Source: Verrucomicrobia subdivision 3 bacterium UBA693
GTDB lineage: Bacteria > Verrucomicrobiota > Verrucomicrobiia > Limisphaerales > UBA8199
Direction: 5' to 3'
Assembly: GCA_002298785.1 (NCBI GenBank)
Contig: DBMR01000008.1
Location: forward strand, 1 to 64,000
Length of the DNA stretch: 64,000 nt
The notes under the pieces are model-generated. The model saw only the letters and a list, made by a program, of their open reading frames with translations. It searched no databases and was not told where the DNA came from. This document shows, one piece after another, positions 35,801 to 43,802 of this stretch. A program made the position numbers and the translations under genes. Positions within the stretch are counted from its first letter, which is position 1. Each line of letters opens with the position of its first letter.

Positions 35801-36466
35801 CATGGTGAGGCGGTGCTGGTTTCACCGTCCATCCCGATTGTCACGCCGTCGGCGCAACTCAGCTTTACGATGGCCTACGACACGGAAATTGATCCGACGG
35901 TCTCGACCCTGGGCTACGACGGCGGGGTGCTCGAGATAAAGATCGGCAAGAACGCATTTGTGGACATTCTCAGTGCGGGCGGGAGTTTTGCCAGCGGCGG
36001 GTATACGCGGCAAATCGACAGCACCGGGGATAATCCGCTGGCGGGACGGCAGGGTTGGTGCGGGGCTTCGGGCGGCTTTACTCCGGTGGTGGTGAATTTG
36101 CCGGCCGCCGCCGCCGGCAACAACGTGCTCTTCAAATGGCGTTTTGGGACGGACACCGGCAATTTCTATGGGGGCACGGGAATGTACCTCGATTCGCTGA
36201 AGGTGACCGATGGCAGTTATGCATGCTGCCAACTGCCTTTGAACGACGCCGGGATCGTGAGCATTAGTCGCGGCCCGAGCACCGTATTGGTGAGTGTGTT
36301 GAGCAGCGCCGGGGCCACCTACGTTTTGGAATACAAGAACAACCTGCTCGATACGCAGTGGGCGTCGATTGCCCCGCCAACGGCAGGCACCGGAGGCCTG
36401 ATTACGCTGGTGGACCCGTTGCCGGGTTCAAGCAATCGATTCTACCGGGTGCGCGCCTATCGCTGA
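32840..36466 (+). CDS. Secreted subtilisin-like serine peptidase (KP-43 type) with C-terminal beta domains
   Basis: 1208 aa, GTG start. A signal peptide (about 1-29) is followed by a prodomain-like region of about 260 residues. The S8 catalytic triad is D325 (VSDSGVDNG), H373 (CDGHGT) and S611 (SSGTSHATPGVAG), with the oxyanion Asn in FAAGNDGP. A jelly-roll domain (from about 680: ELLFTGHILDSSKSFRVTLAWTDAPG...NDLDLVV) matches the C-terminal domain of KP-43-like subtilases. Beyond it are an Ig/CARDB-like part, a MAM/adhesin-like part (ENFDGVTAPAFPASW near 940) and a final module of about 60 residues ending RFYRVR, also seen at the end of the protein at 58784-60823. Exported proteolytic enzyme, probably for nutrient degradation. 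Confidence 0.92.
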   Translation: MKFTVLFRWLALALALGSTWSNGFLAHAAASPSALGAQKVQLTNSKMAQQLTAQGARLIADYGSFQIMEVSGSAPVAASAGVRPRPELNWVMLNSGTVDTSLPSARVAPAALGAFAGQRLRLVQFAGPIKPEWRQELEAQGGRVVAYIPYDTYLVYGDAAAAQRLQALAARAPHIQWEGPYEDAFKIHPRARSVDVKGRPREIGTDRFAIQLVADAAANATTVALLERLALEPFTRSEYVLDYFNVVVRLSPAALELVAAQPEVISIMPFFPRHLTCERQAQIMAGNLTSGGVGPSGPGYLAWLASKGFTQAQFDASGFVVDVSDSGVDNGTVAPNHFGLHQGGDLAAASRVVYNRLEGSANAGSTLKGCDGHGTLNSHIIGGYDFRTGFPFEDASGYNYGLGVCPFVKVGSSVIFDPNNFTNPNYRNLQSRAYQSGARISNNSWGGTGTGDYDIDTQIYDALVRDAQPANASVPVAGNQEMVIVFAAGNDGPTAVTIGPPGTGKNILSVGASENVQAFGGADSSGVTDAQANNANDVVSFSSRGPCADGRHKPDLMAPGTHVSGGVIQVVNPGATGQADPCFTGAGVSGGFGSNFFPPGQQYFTASSGTSHATPGVAGGCALLRQYFINQSQNPPSPAMTKAWLMNAARYLNGANANDTLPSDSQGMGAVDLGRAFDGTPRVLRDEVTSDTFTASGQELLFTGHILDSSKSFRVTLAWTDAPGNTTGNSFNNDLDLVVEAGGKTYLGNVFSGATSVEGGTADSRDNVESVFLPAGLTGTYSVRVRAANINSDGVPNVGGSLDQDFALVIYNADAAQVPRVSMAGSAIVAENCAPGNGVIDSGETVTVTFSLQNTGLADTTNLVATLLATNGVVLPSAAQVYGAVPMTGAPVDRQFTFTAAGACGAVIQPTLLLQDGPTVLGLASARFILGQYVASDTFAENFDGVTAPAFPASWLTTIVAGGILPVTSTTQSDTAPNSIFFAEPDVHGEAVLVSPSIPIVTPSAQLSFTMAYDTEIDPTVSTLGYDGGVLEIKIGKNAFVDILSAGGSFASGGYTRQIDSTGDNPLAGRQGWCGASGGFTPVVVNLPAAAAGNNVLFKWRFGTDTGNFYGGTGMYLDSLKVTDGSYACCQLPLNDAGIVSISRGPSTVLVSVLSSAGATYVLEYKNNLLDTQWASIAPPTAGTGGLITLVDPLPGSSNRFYRVRAYR

Positions 36467-36497
36467 GACGGCGCCGGTTTCTTCTCGACGCGGAAGC

Positions 36498-37409
36498 TTG
36501 CGCCGGAAAAAATGGCGCGTGCCTTCGTGCGTCATTTTTAATCCCACCGCTAAAGGCGACAAAGCCCGGCGGTTCCGCGAGCATTTAGACCAGTATGCCG
36601 GTCAATGCACTTTGAAACTGACCACGGCGGCCGGCGATGCACACCGCCTGGCGGTGGCCGCGGTGCGGGAAGGCTTTGACTGCATTATCGCCGCGGGCGG
36701 GGATGGCACCGTCAACGAGGTGCTGAACGGTTTGGCGGAGGCGCCGGGCGGGTTGGCCCAGGCGCGACTGGCGGTAATTCCTCTGGGCACCGTCAACGTT
36801 TTCGCTCGTGAATTGGCCATACCCTTTAAGCTGCAAGCCGCCTGGGGCATCATTTTCCGCGGGAAGGAGAAGCGCGTTGATTTGCCTTGGGCGGAGCCTT
36901 CATCTGGGGCTGGCACGCCTCGAAGATACTTCGCGCAACTGGCGGGTGCGGGACTCGACGCGATGGCGATCGAGCGAGTGCGATGGGATCTCAAAAAGAA
37001 ATTTGGCCCGCTGGCTTATGTATGGGCGGGCCTGGGCGCCCTGCGAGCCGTGCAGACTCCGATCACCGCCCGGGGCGACCAAGCGTCGGAGACTGGGGAG
37101 CTGATCCTGATCGGCAACGGCAGCTTGTATGGTGGCAACTACCGGTTGTTTCCCGCAGCCGACCTGGTGGACGGTTTGCTGGACGTGGTGGTGTTCCCCA
37201 AAGTGAATTGGAGCGTGCTGGCTCGATGCGGTCCAGCGCTGCTATTGCGGGGTGGCTTGCCGCGCGGGTTGGTGAAGGCCTTTCAAACCCGCACCTTGGA
37301 GCTGACCGCCGCCGCGGAAACGCCGTATGAATTGGACGGTGAGTTGGCGGGCAAACTGCCGGTGCGGATGGGATTGGAGCCGAGGGCGCTGCGAGTGGTG
37401 GTGCCGTAG
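36498..37409 (+). CDS. Diacylglycerol kinase-like lipid kinase (YegS/BmrU family)
   Basis: 303 aa from a TTG start (a GTG at 36519 is an alternative). The catalytic domain has NPTAKG (15-20) and the nucleotide-binding GGDGTVNEV (67-75), followed by PLGTVNVFARE and, later, GGNYRLFPAADLVDGLLDVVV. These are the hallmarks of the bacterial DagK/YegS family, which phosphorylate diacylglycerol, sphingosine or related lipids with ATP. It may recycle diacylglycerol from envelope modification. It lies 31 bp after the subtilase on the same strand and converges on the kinase gene at 37412, with 2 bp between the stops. Confidence 0.93.
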   Translation: MRRKKWRVPSCVIFNPTAKGDKARRFREHLDQYAGQCTLKLTTAAGDAHRLAVAAVREGFDCIIAAGGDGTVNEVLNGLAEAPGGLAQARLAVIPLGTVNVFARELAIPFKLQAAWGIIFRGKEKRVDLPWAEPSSGAGTPRRYFAQLAGAGLDAMAIERVRWDLKKKFGPLAYVWAGLGALRAVQTPITARGDQASETGELILIGNGSLYGGNYRLFPAADLVDGLLDVVVFPKVNWSVLARCGPALLLRGGLPRGLVKAFQTRTLELTAAAETPYELDGELAGKLPVRMGLEPRALRVVVP

Positions 37410-37411
37410 CG

Positions 37412-38695
37412 TCAGGCTGGCAACTGCTGGCCGGGGACGTAAACGGTAAAAGTGGTGCCCTGACCCGCTGACGTGTGCACATGCAAGGCACCGCGAGCTT
37501 CACGTATCAGTCGCAGCACAATACTCAATCCCAGACCGGTGCCCTGCCGGGCGCTCTTGGTCGAGAAATAGGGTTCAAAAATCTTGGGCAAGATTTCCTC
37601 GGGAATGCCCGGCCCATTGTCCTGGATGACGATGGCAATAATGGGACCGGCATTATCAAACCCCTCGATGTTCACGAAGCGATCCTGGGGGGTATCCTTA
37701 AACGTGGTTAAGTCGAGTGGTTCCTGGTGAATCGCGCTGGTGATGGCCACCGCATGCGGGACCGGACTGCACTGGAAAGCGTTCACTGCCAGGTTAAGCA
37801 GGACCTGGATAAAATCCGTGCCGTTCATGCGCACCTCGACATTCGACGGCAACGGGGAAAGGCTGAACTCGTGCGACTGGCGGCTGGGATGCACCCGCAG
37901 GAGGTGGTTCAAATCGGCCAGCAGTTGGTTCACGGCCACCCGGGCGGGTTCGTCGGTCTTGCGTCGCAGGAAACCCAGGTAGCGGCGGGAAATCTCGATA
38001 CAGTTGGTCACCTGGCGGGTGATGGTCTTGAGGCGTTCGCGTACGAAATCGAGATCCTCCGCCCCGAGAGTGGAGGCCTCCCCGATGCGCTGATTGAGCA
38101 TCTGGATGAATCCGGAAATGACCGTCAGGGGGCCGTTGATGTCGTGGATGATGCTGGCGTAAATCTGGCCGCGGGTATGGGCCATTTGCTCCTCCATCTT
38201 GTGGAGTTGCAGTTCGTGCATCAATTCCTCGAGCTTTTCGGTGTTGGTGTGGAGCTCGCTTTCGAGGGTGCGGCGCTGCATGGCTTTGGCCACGGCGGCC
38301 CGCATGGTGGAAAGATCGAAAGGCTTGTTGATGTAATCACAGGCGCGCAATCGCAGGGCCTGCCGCATTGTGTCGGTGGTCTCGAACGCCGTCATCATGA
38401 CCACCTCGATGGCCGGATCCACAAACTTCAGCCGCTCGAGTAATTCGATGCCGGACATTCCGGCCATCCGGATATCCAGGACGGCGGCGTCGATCTGGTG
38501 TTCCTGGGCTAATTGAATGGCGGCGGGACCATTGGAAGCGAGGAGAACTTCGTAGTCATCCTTGAAAACGATGCGCAACGATTGTCGCGGCCCATCGTCG
38601 TCATCTACAATCAAAAGCGTACCGCGACGACGTTTCGCGCGGGCCGAAGCCAGATCCGGCTGCTGTTCCAACTGACATTCAGATGGCGAAAGCAT
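37412..38695 (-). CDS. Receiver-histidine kinase hybrid
   Basis: 427 aa, no membrane segment. A receiver domain at about 26-140 has the acidic pocket DDDD (31-34), phosphoacceptor D74 (VLDIRM) and K124 (NKPF). A coiled coil leads to a kinase with H184 (SIIHDINGPLTVISGF), an N-box (QVLLNLAVNAFQ), G1 (QDNGPGIP), F (IFEPYFSTK) and G2 (GTGLGLSI). A receiver in front of a kinase means the kinase output is set by another phosphodonor. It is the outermost member of the signalling island and lies 100 bp after the larger sensor gene at 38796 on the same strand. Confidence 0.93.
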   Translation of the reverse strand: MLSPSECQLEQQPDLASARAKRRRGTLLIVDDDDGPRQSLRIVFKDDYEVLLASNGPAAIQLAQEHQIDAAVLDIRMAGMSGIELLERLKFVDPAIEVVMMTAFETTDTMRQALRLRACDYINKPFDLSTMRAAVAKAMQRRTLESELHTNTEKLEELMHELQLHKMEEQMAHTRGQIYASIIHDINGPLTVISGFIQMLNQRIGEASTLGAEDLDFVRERLKTITRQVTNCIEISRRYLGFLRRKTDEPARVAVNQLLADLNHLLRVHPSRQSHEFSLSPLPSNVEVRMNGTDFIQVLLNLAVNAFQCSPVPHAVAITSAIHQEPLDLTTFKDTPQDRFVNIEGFDNAGPIIAIVIQDNGPGIPEEILPKIFEPYFSTKSARQGTGLGLSIVLRLIREARGALHVHTSAGQGTTFTVYVPGQQLPA

Positions 38696-38795
38696 GCTTC
38701 GCTAAGAGTCGCGACGGTTATGCCCACTGCCAGCAGTGGCGACGGCCAAATTATAAGGAGCAGTTTGGCGTTCACAAGCCCCAATTCCAGCAGCT

Positions 38796-40826
38796 TCAAA
38801 CTTTGGCCGCGACACCCGGGGTCACCGGCAGTCGGATCCGCACGATCGCCGGTTTGCCCGGCACGGTCGGTACGATCTCCAATTTGCCCCGGTGCGTTTC
38901 GATGATCTTGCGACTGACCGCCAGGCCCAGGCCCGGGCGGCCGACGCTGGTGCCGGCGAAGGGGGCAAAAGCCTGCTGCAACGCTTCCGGACTGAAGCCT
39001 TTGCCATTGTCCTCGACTTCGATGCGGACTTCGCTCTTGCCGTTATTCTCGACCTGCATCCGCACGCCGATGCGTGGCTCCTCGGGGTTGGCCTGCAGCG
39101 CATTCAGCAGAATCTCGGTCAACGCGTGACGCAGCGCCTGTCGATCGCCGGTGAAGACGACCGGTTTCGAGCCCGCTTCGCAGCGCATCTTGGGGGCATT
39201 GGCTGTTTGATGTTTGCAGGCCTCGCGGAAGGCCTCCTCAAGCAGCGGGACCACCGGGAACGGTTCGTTCGAAACCGGATTCTCCCGCGCCAGGAACTTC
39301 ATTTGATTGGACAACCGGGCAATCCGCTCGACCGTCGCGCCCATGATCTGCTCCAATTCCTCGCGAAATTCGGGTTCCTCGCCTTTGGCCGGGAGGAGCT
39401 GTTGCAGGCCCGAGAGCGGGGTCAAGGCGTTGCCGATCTCGTTGGTCAGGGTGAAGGCCACCTGGTTGACCATCCGGAGATTGGCGGCCTCCAATTCCAA
39501 TTGTCGCAACTGTTCGGTTTGGGTGAGGTCCTCGGCCATGAGCAGCGCCGAATCGGTCAGGCCGGACTGCTGCCGGTGGAATGGGACCACATTGACGCTG
39601 AAGATCTGTCCGGGCGCGGGCTCGTAGCGGAACGTGGATACGGCCGCTCCCGTCTTGAGCACCTGGTAAAGCTTCGCCCCCAGGGCCTGGGGCAGGTCCG
39701 AGAATTCCAGCTCGCCGCCACGCCGTTCGGATTTGCTGAAGCAGCGCCGGGCGGTTTTGTTGGCGTGAACTATGGACAGGTCGCGGCCCACCACCACGCA
39801 AGCGCTGTTGAGCTCGCGCAGCACACCCGTCAGCATTTCATTGTTGGCCCCCAATTGGTCGTGCAGCCAGATGTTTTTAACCGCCAGTGCCAGTTGTTCC
39901 AGCAAGTGAAAGACCAACTCCAGCTCCGAATTCACCAGCGGTTCGCCGGTGATGCGTCCGTCGAAGATCGCCACGCCCAGGAGCGTTTCGCGGTCGAGAA
40001 TCGGCACCGCGACCTGAGCCCCCAGCACCTCAAATTCCTTCTGGGCTTCTGGGTTGGAGCGGACTTCCTCTCCCGAGCGGCGGAGAATTCGACCCAGGTG
40101 GCAGAGCATCGCCCCGATACCCGAATCCAGCGACAACTCAAAGTGCTCGAGCAGGCCGGAGGAGATGCCGATGGAGCAGGCCACCCGCAACTGTCGGTCT
40201 TCGGCTTCGGCGGTTTTGCCGGCGAAAGTGCCGGAGCGGGGGCGGAGGAAGATGGAGGCGCGGTTGATGTGCAGGATCTCGCGCATCAACACCAGGAATT
40301 GGCGCAGCATGGCCTCGGCATCCAGGGAATGGCTGAGGATGCCGGAGAAATCGCGCAAAGTTTTGAGCGTCTGGGTGGCTGCCGGAGGGGACAGCGGCAC
40401 GGCCGCAGGTGCGGCAGGCTCGGGGGTCGGCTTGGGCGGCGCCAATGGCAGCGCCCGGGTACCCGGCGCGGCTTCCCAGATCCGGTCCAGGACAATGTTC
40501 AGCATTCGGGCGCGGACCGGCTTGCTGAGAACGTGCCGGGCCCCTTGCAGATATGCTTCCTCTTCCCATTCCCACTGCCGGGCCCCGGTATAGATGATAA
40601 TCGGGCATTTGGGCGCGCGCCGACGGAGCTTTTCCACCGGCCAGATCCCCTGCACGTTGGAAAGTTCGACGTCGATCAGGCAGGCATCGACGAGTCCGTG
40701 ATTGAGCAGCGGTTCCGCCTCCTCCACCGAGGCGCGGTCCACAATGCGATAATCCTCCGCCTTCAATCCGGCTCGGATCGCGTCGGCCAGATCCGGGTGT
40801 TCAGCAATAACGAGCAGCGTTTTCAA
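38796..40826 (-). CDS. Receiver-GAF-PAS kinase-like protein lacking the phosphoacceptor histidine
   Basis: 676 aa, soluble. An N-terminal receiver (1-120) keeps the acceptor Asp (CLIDVELS) but the usual acidic pair near residue 8 is EH. A Pro/Ala linker is followed by a GAF domain (about 165-330, FSGILSHSLDAEAMLRQFLVLMREIL...), a PAS domain (about 335-445) and a kinase module. In the H-box the sequence is LTNEIGNALTPL, with N462 exactly where the phosphorylated His should be (codon AAC). The ATPase part keeps the N-box (EILLNALQA), G1 (EDNGKGF) and G2 (RPGLGLA). It may bind ATP and sense, but cannot autophosphorylate in the standard way. It might act as a partner of the other kinases. Confidence 0.9.
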   Translation of the reverse strand: MKTLLVIAEHPDLADAIRAGLKAEDYRIVDRASVEEAEPLLNHGLVDACLIDVELSNVQGIWPVEKLRRRAPKCPIIIYTGARQWEWEEEAYLQGARHVLSKPVRARMLNIVLDRIWEAAPGTRALPLAPPKPTPEPAAPAAVPLSPPAATQTLKTLRDFSGILSHSLDAEAMLRQFLVLMREILHINRASIFLRPRSGTFAGKTAEAEDRQLRVACSIGISSGLLEHFELSLDSGIGAMLCHLGRILRRSGEEVRSNPEAQKEFEVLGAQVAVPILDRETLLGVAIFDGRITGEPLVNSELELVFHLLEQLALAVKNIWLHDQLGANNEMLTGVLRELNSACVVVGRDLSIVHANKTARRCFSKSERRGGELEFSDLPQALGAKLYQVLKTGAAVSTFRYEPAPGQIFSVNVVPFHRQQSGLTDSALLMAEDLTQTEQLRQLELEAANLRMVNQVAFTLTNEIGNALTPLSGLQQLLPAKGEEPEFREELEQIMGATVERIARLSNQMKFLARENPVSNEPFPVVPLLEEAFREACKHQTANAPKMRCEAGSKPVVFTGDRQALRHALTEILLNALQANPEEPRIGVRMQVENNGKSEVRIEVEDNGKGFSPEALQQAFAPFAGTSVGRPGLGLAVSRKIIETHRGKLEIVPTVPGKPAIVRIRLPVTPGVAAKV

Positions 40827-41095
40827 AAGGGAAACCTTTCTTCAGGCTACCGGATCGGCGACCCTGGTTTCCCTCCACGTTCCTGACGGCGGCGCCAGCA
40901 AACGCGCATTCCCGCTGACGAAAGAAAATAATTTGTCCGGTGACACAGTCTTAGATGATGCATAACCAAAGATTCCGGTCAACTGAATGTTGCCTGGCGT
41001 TTTAGCAGTTTGGCTCAAATCAGCCAATTACGAACATTACGGAAATTCATCCGAGAATGTACGCAGTCCGACCCGGGGCAACACCGGGAGCACGC

Positions 41096-42358
41096 TTAAT
41101 CTTTGGTGATCAAGCCTTCCCACAGTTTTTGGCTGAGCAAGGCTTTGTGGAGAAAATCCTGGTCCCCGTTGCGGGGGAGGGCCGTGGGATTAACCGGCAG
41201 GCGGATGGAAAACGTGGTGCCGCGGTCCTTCTCGCTGTGGGCCGAAATGGTTCCGCCGTGATGATGCACGATGAAATAGCAGGCCATCAAATGGATGCCG
41301 TATTCCATGGGGCTGTCGGCGCGCACCACGAAAGGATCGAACAACAGTCGCAGCGCCTCTTCCGGCAGGCCCGGTCCGTTATCCTGGACCTGGATCTCGA
41401 CTTCGGGTTCGCCGGTAACGGGATTGGCGGCCGTATGCGCGGTGAGCGTGACGCGAGACCCCGGGGGCAGGCTGGTCAACTCGTCGCGCAGCAGGAGTTC
41501 AAAAAGGCGGTTGATCTTGCCCCGCTCCGCCCCCACCGCAGGCAGGGAGTTGGGGATTTCGTTCACCACCTGGGCGGTGCGCGACTGGATGAGGTCATCA
41601 AGCGACCGGATCGCCTCACCCACGACCGCATGCAAATCGATCCGGTCCGCGAAGTCGGTCGCCGGCCGTTCGGACGCGCTCCAGAGGTCTTTCAGCAGGG
41701 TGTTGATCTTGTCCATTTGGGCCTGGACGTTGCTGTAATATTCCTTCCAGAAATCCGGGTTGCGCAGCCCATCGAGTTTGTCTTTTTCTTCCTCCATTTT
41801 GGCCGGGGCGAGGTCCAGAAAGGTTTTGACGGCGGTCAACGGGTTGCGGATGTGGTGGCTTAAACCGGCCGCCAGCAGGCCGAGGCTCACAATGCGGTCA
41901 GCCATCATCATATTGCGGAGCACGGACATCTTCTCGTGCAGCAACTGGTCGCGCTCGCGCTGGACCAGGAAGAACTCCAGACCCCGTTTGAGGGTGGTTT
42001 CCAACTGTTGCGGATCCCAGGGTTTCGTGACGTATTTGTAGACCGCGCCGGTGTTGACCGCGGCGATGGCGGATTCCATGTCGGTGTACGCGGTGGCCAG
42101 GATCCGCACGATACCGGGGCGCAATTGCCGGGCTTTTTCCAGCAGCCAGACGCCTTTTTCCCCGGGCATGCGCTGGTCGGTCATCAGCAGGCCGATCTCG
42201 TCGGCGTGCGCTTCGAGCAGCTTTAGGCCGTCCCGGGCGTTGGTGGCGGTGAGAATGCGGAAGGTATCTTCGAAAGCTCGGGTGAAACCTGTCAGGGACA
42301 TCTCTTCGTCGTCGACGTAGAGCACCGCGACCTGTCGGTAATCGTAACGATCTTCCAT
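41096..42358 (-). CDS. PhcR-like response regulator with kinase-like output domain
   Basis: 420 aa from ATG 42358. The receiver (about 10-125) has D16-D17, phosphoacceptor D61 (LLMTDQRMP) and K112 (YVTKPWD). The second part has an H-box with H168 (GLSHHIRNPLTAV) and a G1 box (QDNGPGLP), but the G2 box is degraded to SPMEYGIHLM and lacks the normal GxGLGL. This receiver plus kinase-like output is the layout described for PhcR of Ralstonia solanacearum. The gene follows the PhcS-like kinase by 4 bp, which itself follows the PhcB-like methyltransferase: the same order as phcB-phcS-phcR. Assignment to the 3-hydroxy fatty acid methyl ester pathway is inference from order and architecture. Confidence 0.85.
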   Translation of the reverse strand: MEDRYDYRQVAVLYVDDEEMSLTGFTRAFEDTFRILTATNARDGLKLLEAHADEIGLLMTDQRMPGEKGVWLLEKARQLRPGIVRILATAYTDMESAIAAVNTGAVYKYVTKPWDPQQLETTLKRGLEFFLVQRERDQLLHEKMSVLRNMMMADRIVSLGLLAAGLSHHIRNPLTAVKTFLDLAPAKMEEEKDKLDGLRNPDFWKEYYSNVQAQMDKINTLLKDLWSASERPATDFADRIDLHAVVGEAIRSLDDLIQSRTAQVVNEIPNSLPAVGAERGKINRLFELLLRDELTSLPPGSRVTLTAHTAANPVTGEPEVEIQVQDNGPGLPEEALRLLFDPFVVRADSPMEYGIHLMACYFIVHHHGGTISAHSEKDRGTTFSIRLPVNPTALPRNGDQDFLHKALLSQKLWEGLITKD

Positions 42359-42362
42359 AGGT

Positions 42363-43802
42363 TCAATTTGTCGGATCAGAGGCCATGACCGGGAAATCCA
42401 GATTGAATTCGCAGAACTGCCCCGGTTCGGAGCGTACGGTGATGGTGCCACCGTACTGCTCGACGGTACTCTTGCAGGTGGAAAGTCCCAAACCCGTTCC
42501 TTCCCCTACATCTTTGGTGGTAAAGTATGGATCAAAAATCTTATCGATGATCGCCGGGTCAATCCCGATGCCATTGTCCCGGATGCGCACCAGGCTGCGG
42601 CCCTTTTGCATGCTGCTGTCGATCCGAATCGTCCGCGGCTCGCCTCCGTCTGCCGATTTGTGGCTTAGGGCATCGACGGAATTGAGGATGAGGTTCACCA
42701 TGACGTCGATCAGGTTTTGTTTATTGCCCCAGACGCATTGCCCTTCCTGGATTTGCGTTTCGATACGCACCTGGTTTTCGCGCCAGCGGGAGTTGGTGAA
42801 CAGGAGCGCGGAATCGACCAGGTCTTTCAGGTCGATGCGATCCTGGATTTCCGTGTCGGGATGAGTGTAGATGCGGACCTTCTGGACGGTGCTCATCGCC
42901 TGCTTGATGCCGGACTCGATATCGCCGGAGATATGGTCAAACGCGGCCATATGCTGGGGAGGGATCACGGACATTTTCTTTCGCAAGGCAAAGACATTGG
43001 TGCGGGCATGGTTCAGGGTGTTGCCGATGTCATGAATGATGCCACTGGCGAGCACGCCCATCGAGCGCCGCTTTTCGGATTGGACGAGGAGCAATTGGGT
43101 GGTGCGCAACTTTTCAATCGTGCCTTCGAGTTGTCGATTGCTGAGTTCGAGCGCCTGTTTGCTGCGGGCCAGTTGCTGGCTGAGCGCGTTTTCACGCACG
43201 CGCAGTTTGTGGTGGATACGGCTGCCGGTCACCACGATCACCCCGGTTAGCGCCAGGAAATAGAGATTATTGCCAAAGTCTTTGAAAGCTTCTTTGCGCG
43301 GGCTGTCGGTCGAGGTTGAAGGGGCGCCTTCCTTGGGAAAGCCATGGAGCAGGCAAGCTCCCAAGTACATGAAGACGGTGAGCACCAGGGTGAGCAGGCT
43401 CACGCTGGCGCTCCAGCGGAGCACGAAGGCCACGGCGAGCAGGATCAGATTCAAGCCCGCGTAATAGGGGGAGGAAGGCCCGTCTTCCACGTAAATCATG
43501 CAGCAAATGCAAAAGGCAGGCAGGAGCGCGACCAGTTGGCCCATGGCCACATGATGGCGTTCGCCGAAAGGCATCCGCAGCACCGGCAAAATCCCCGCGA
43601 GCAGCAAGGAACAAGCGAGCCGCAGCACGAAGAAGAGCGTATGGAACCGGTGGAAATACACATAGTCGAGGACGACCCCGAACGGCATGAGCACGATCAC
43701 CAGGTAGCAGCCGACCCGCAAATGGTTGATCATGATCTGCCGCTCATATTCGGCCTGAGCGGCCTGATCGAGAACCGGTGGTGGCTGATGCTCAGTGTCC
43801 AT
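42363..43802 (-). CDS. PhcS-like membrane histidine kinase
   Basis: 479 aa. Six hydrophobic segments (about 30-50, 56-76, 87-104, 115-130, 132-152, 177-195) form a sensor without a large periplasmic domain, as in PhcS, which detects a hydrophobic signal. A coiled coil leads to the kinase: H257 (SGIIHDIGNTLNHART), N-box (VMVNLILNSVDAL), G1 (RDNGIGIDP), F (IFDPYFTTK) and G2 (GTGLGLST), all intact. The start overlaps the end of the PhcB-like gene by 11 bp, so the two are translationally coupled. It should phosphorylate the PhcR-like protein encoded 4 bp downstream. Confidence 0.88.
   Translation of the reverse strand: MDTEHQPPPVLDQAAQAEYERQIMINHLRVGCYLVIVLMPFGVVLDYVYFHRFHTLFFVLRLACSLLLAGILPVLRMPFGERHHVAMGQLVALLPAFCICCMIYVEDGPSSPYYAGLNLILLAVAFVLRWSASVSLLTLVLTVFMYLGACLLHGFPKEGAPSTSTDSPRKEAFKDFGNNLYFLALTGVIVVTGSRIHHKLRVRENALSQQLARSKQALELSNRQLEGTIEKLRTTQLLLVQSEKRRSMGVLASGIIHDIGNTLNHARTNVFALRKKMSVIPPQHMAAFDHISGDIESGIKQAMSTVQKVRIYTHPDTEIQDRIDLKDLVDSALLFTNSRWRENQVRIETQIQEGQCVWGNKQNLIDVMVNLILNSVDALSHKSADGGEPRTIRIDSSMQKGRSLVRIRDNGIGIDPAIIDKIFDPYFTTKDVGEGTGLGLSTCKSTVEQYGGTITVRSEPGQFCEFNLDFPVMASDPTN

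Noticed and set aside
38892..40886. 664-codon open frame on the plus strand opposite the receiver-GAF-PAS protein
   Set aside because: Mirror frame; the opposite strand encodes clear receiver, GAF and ATPase motifs.
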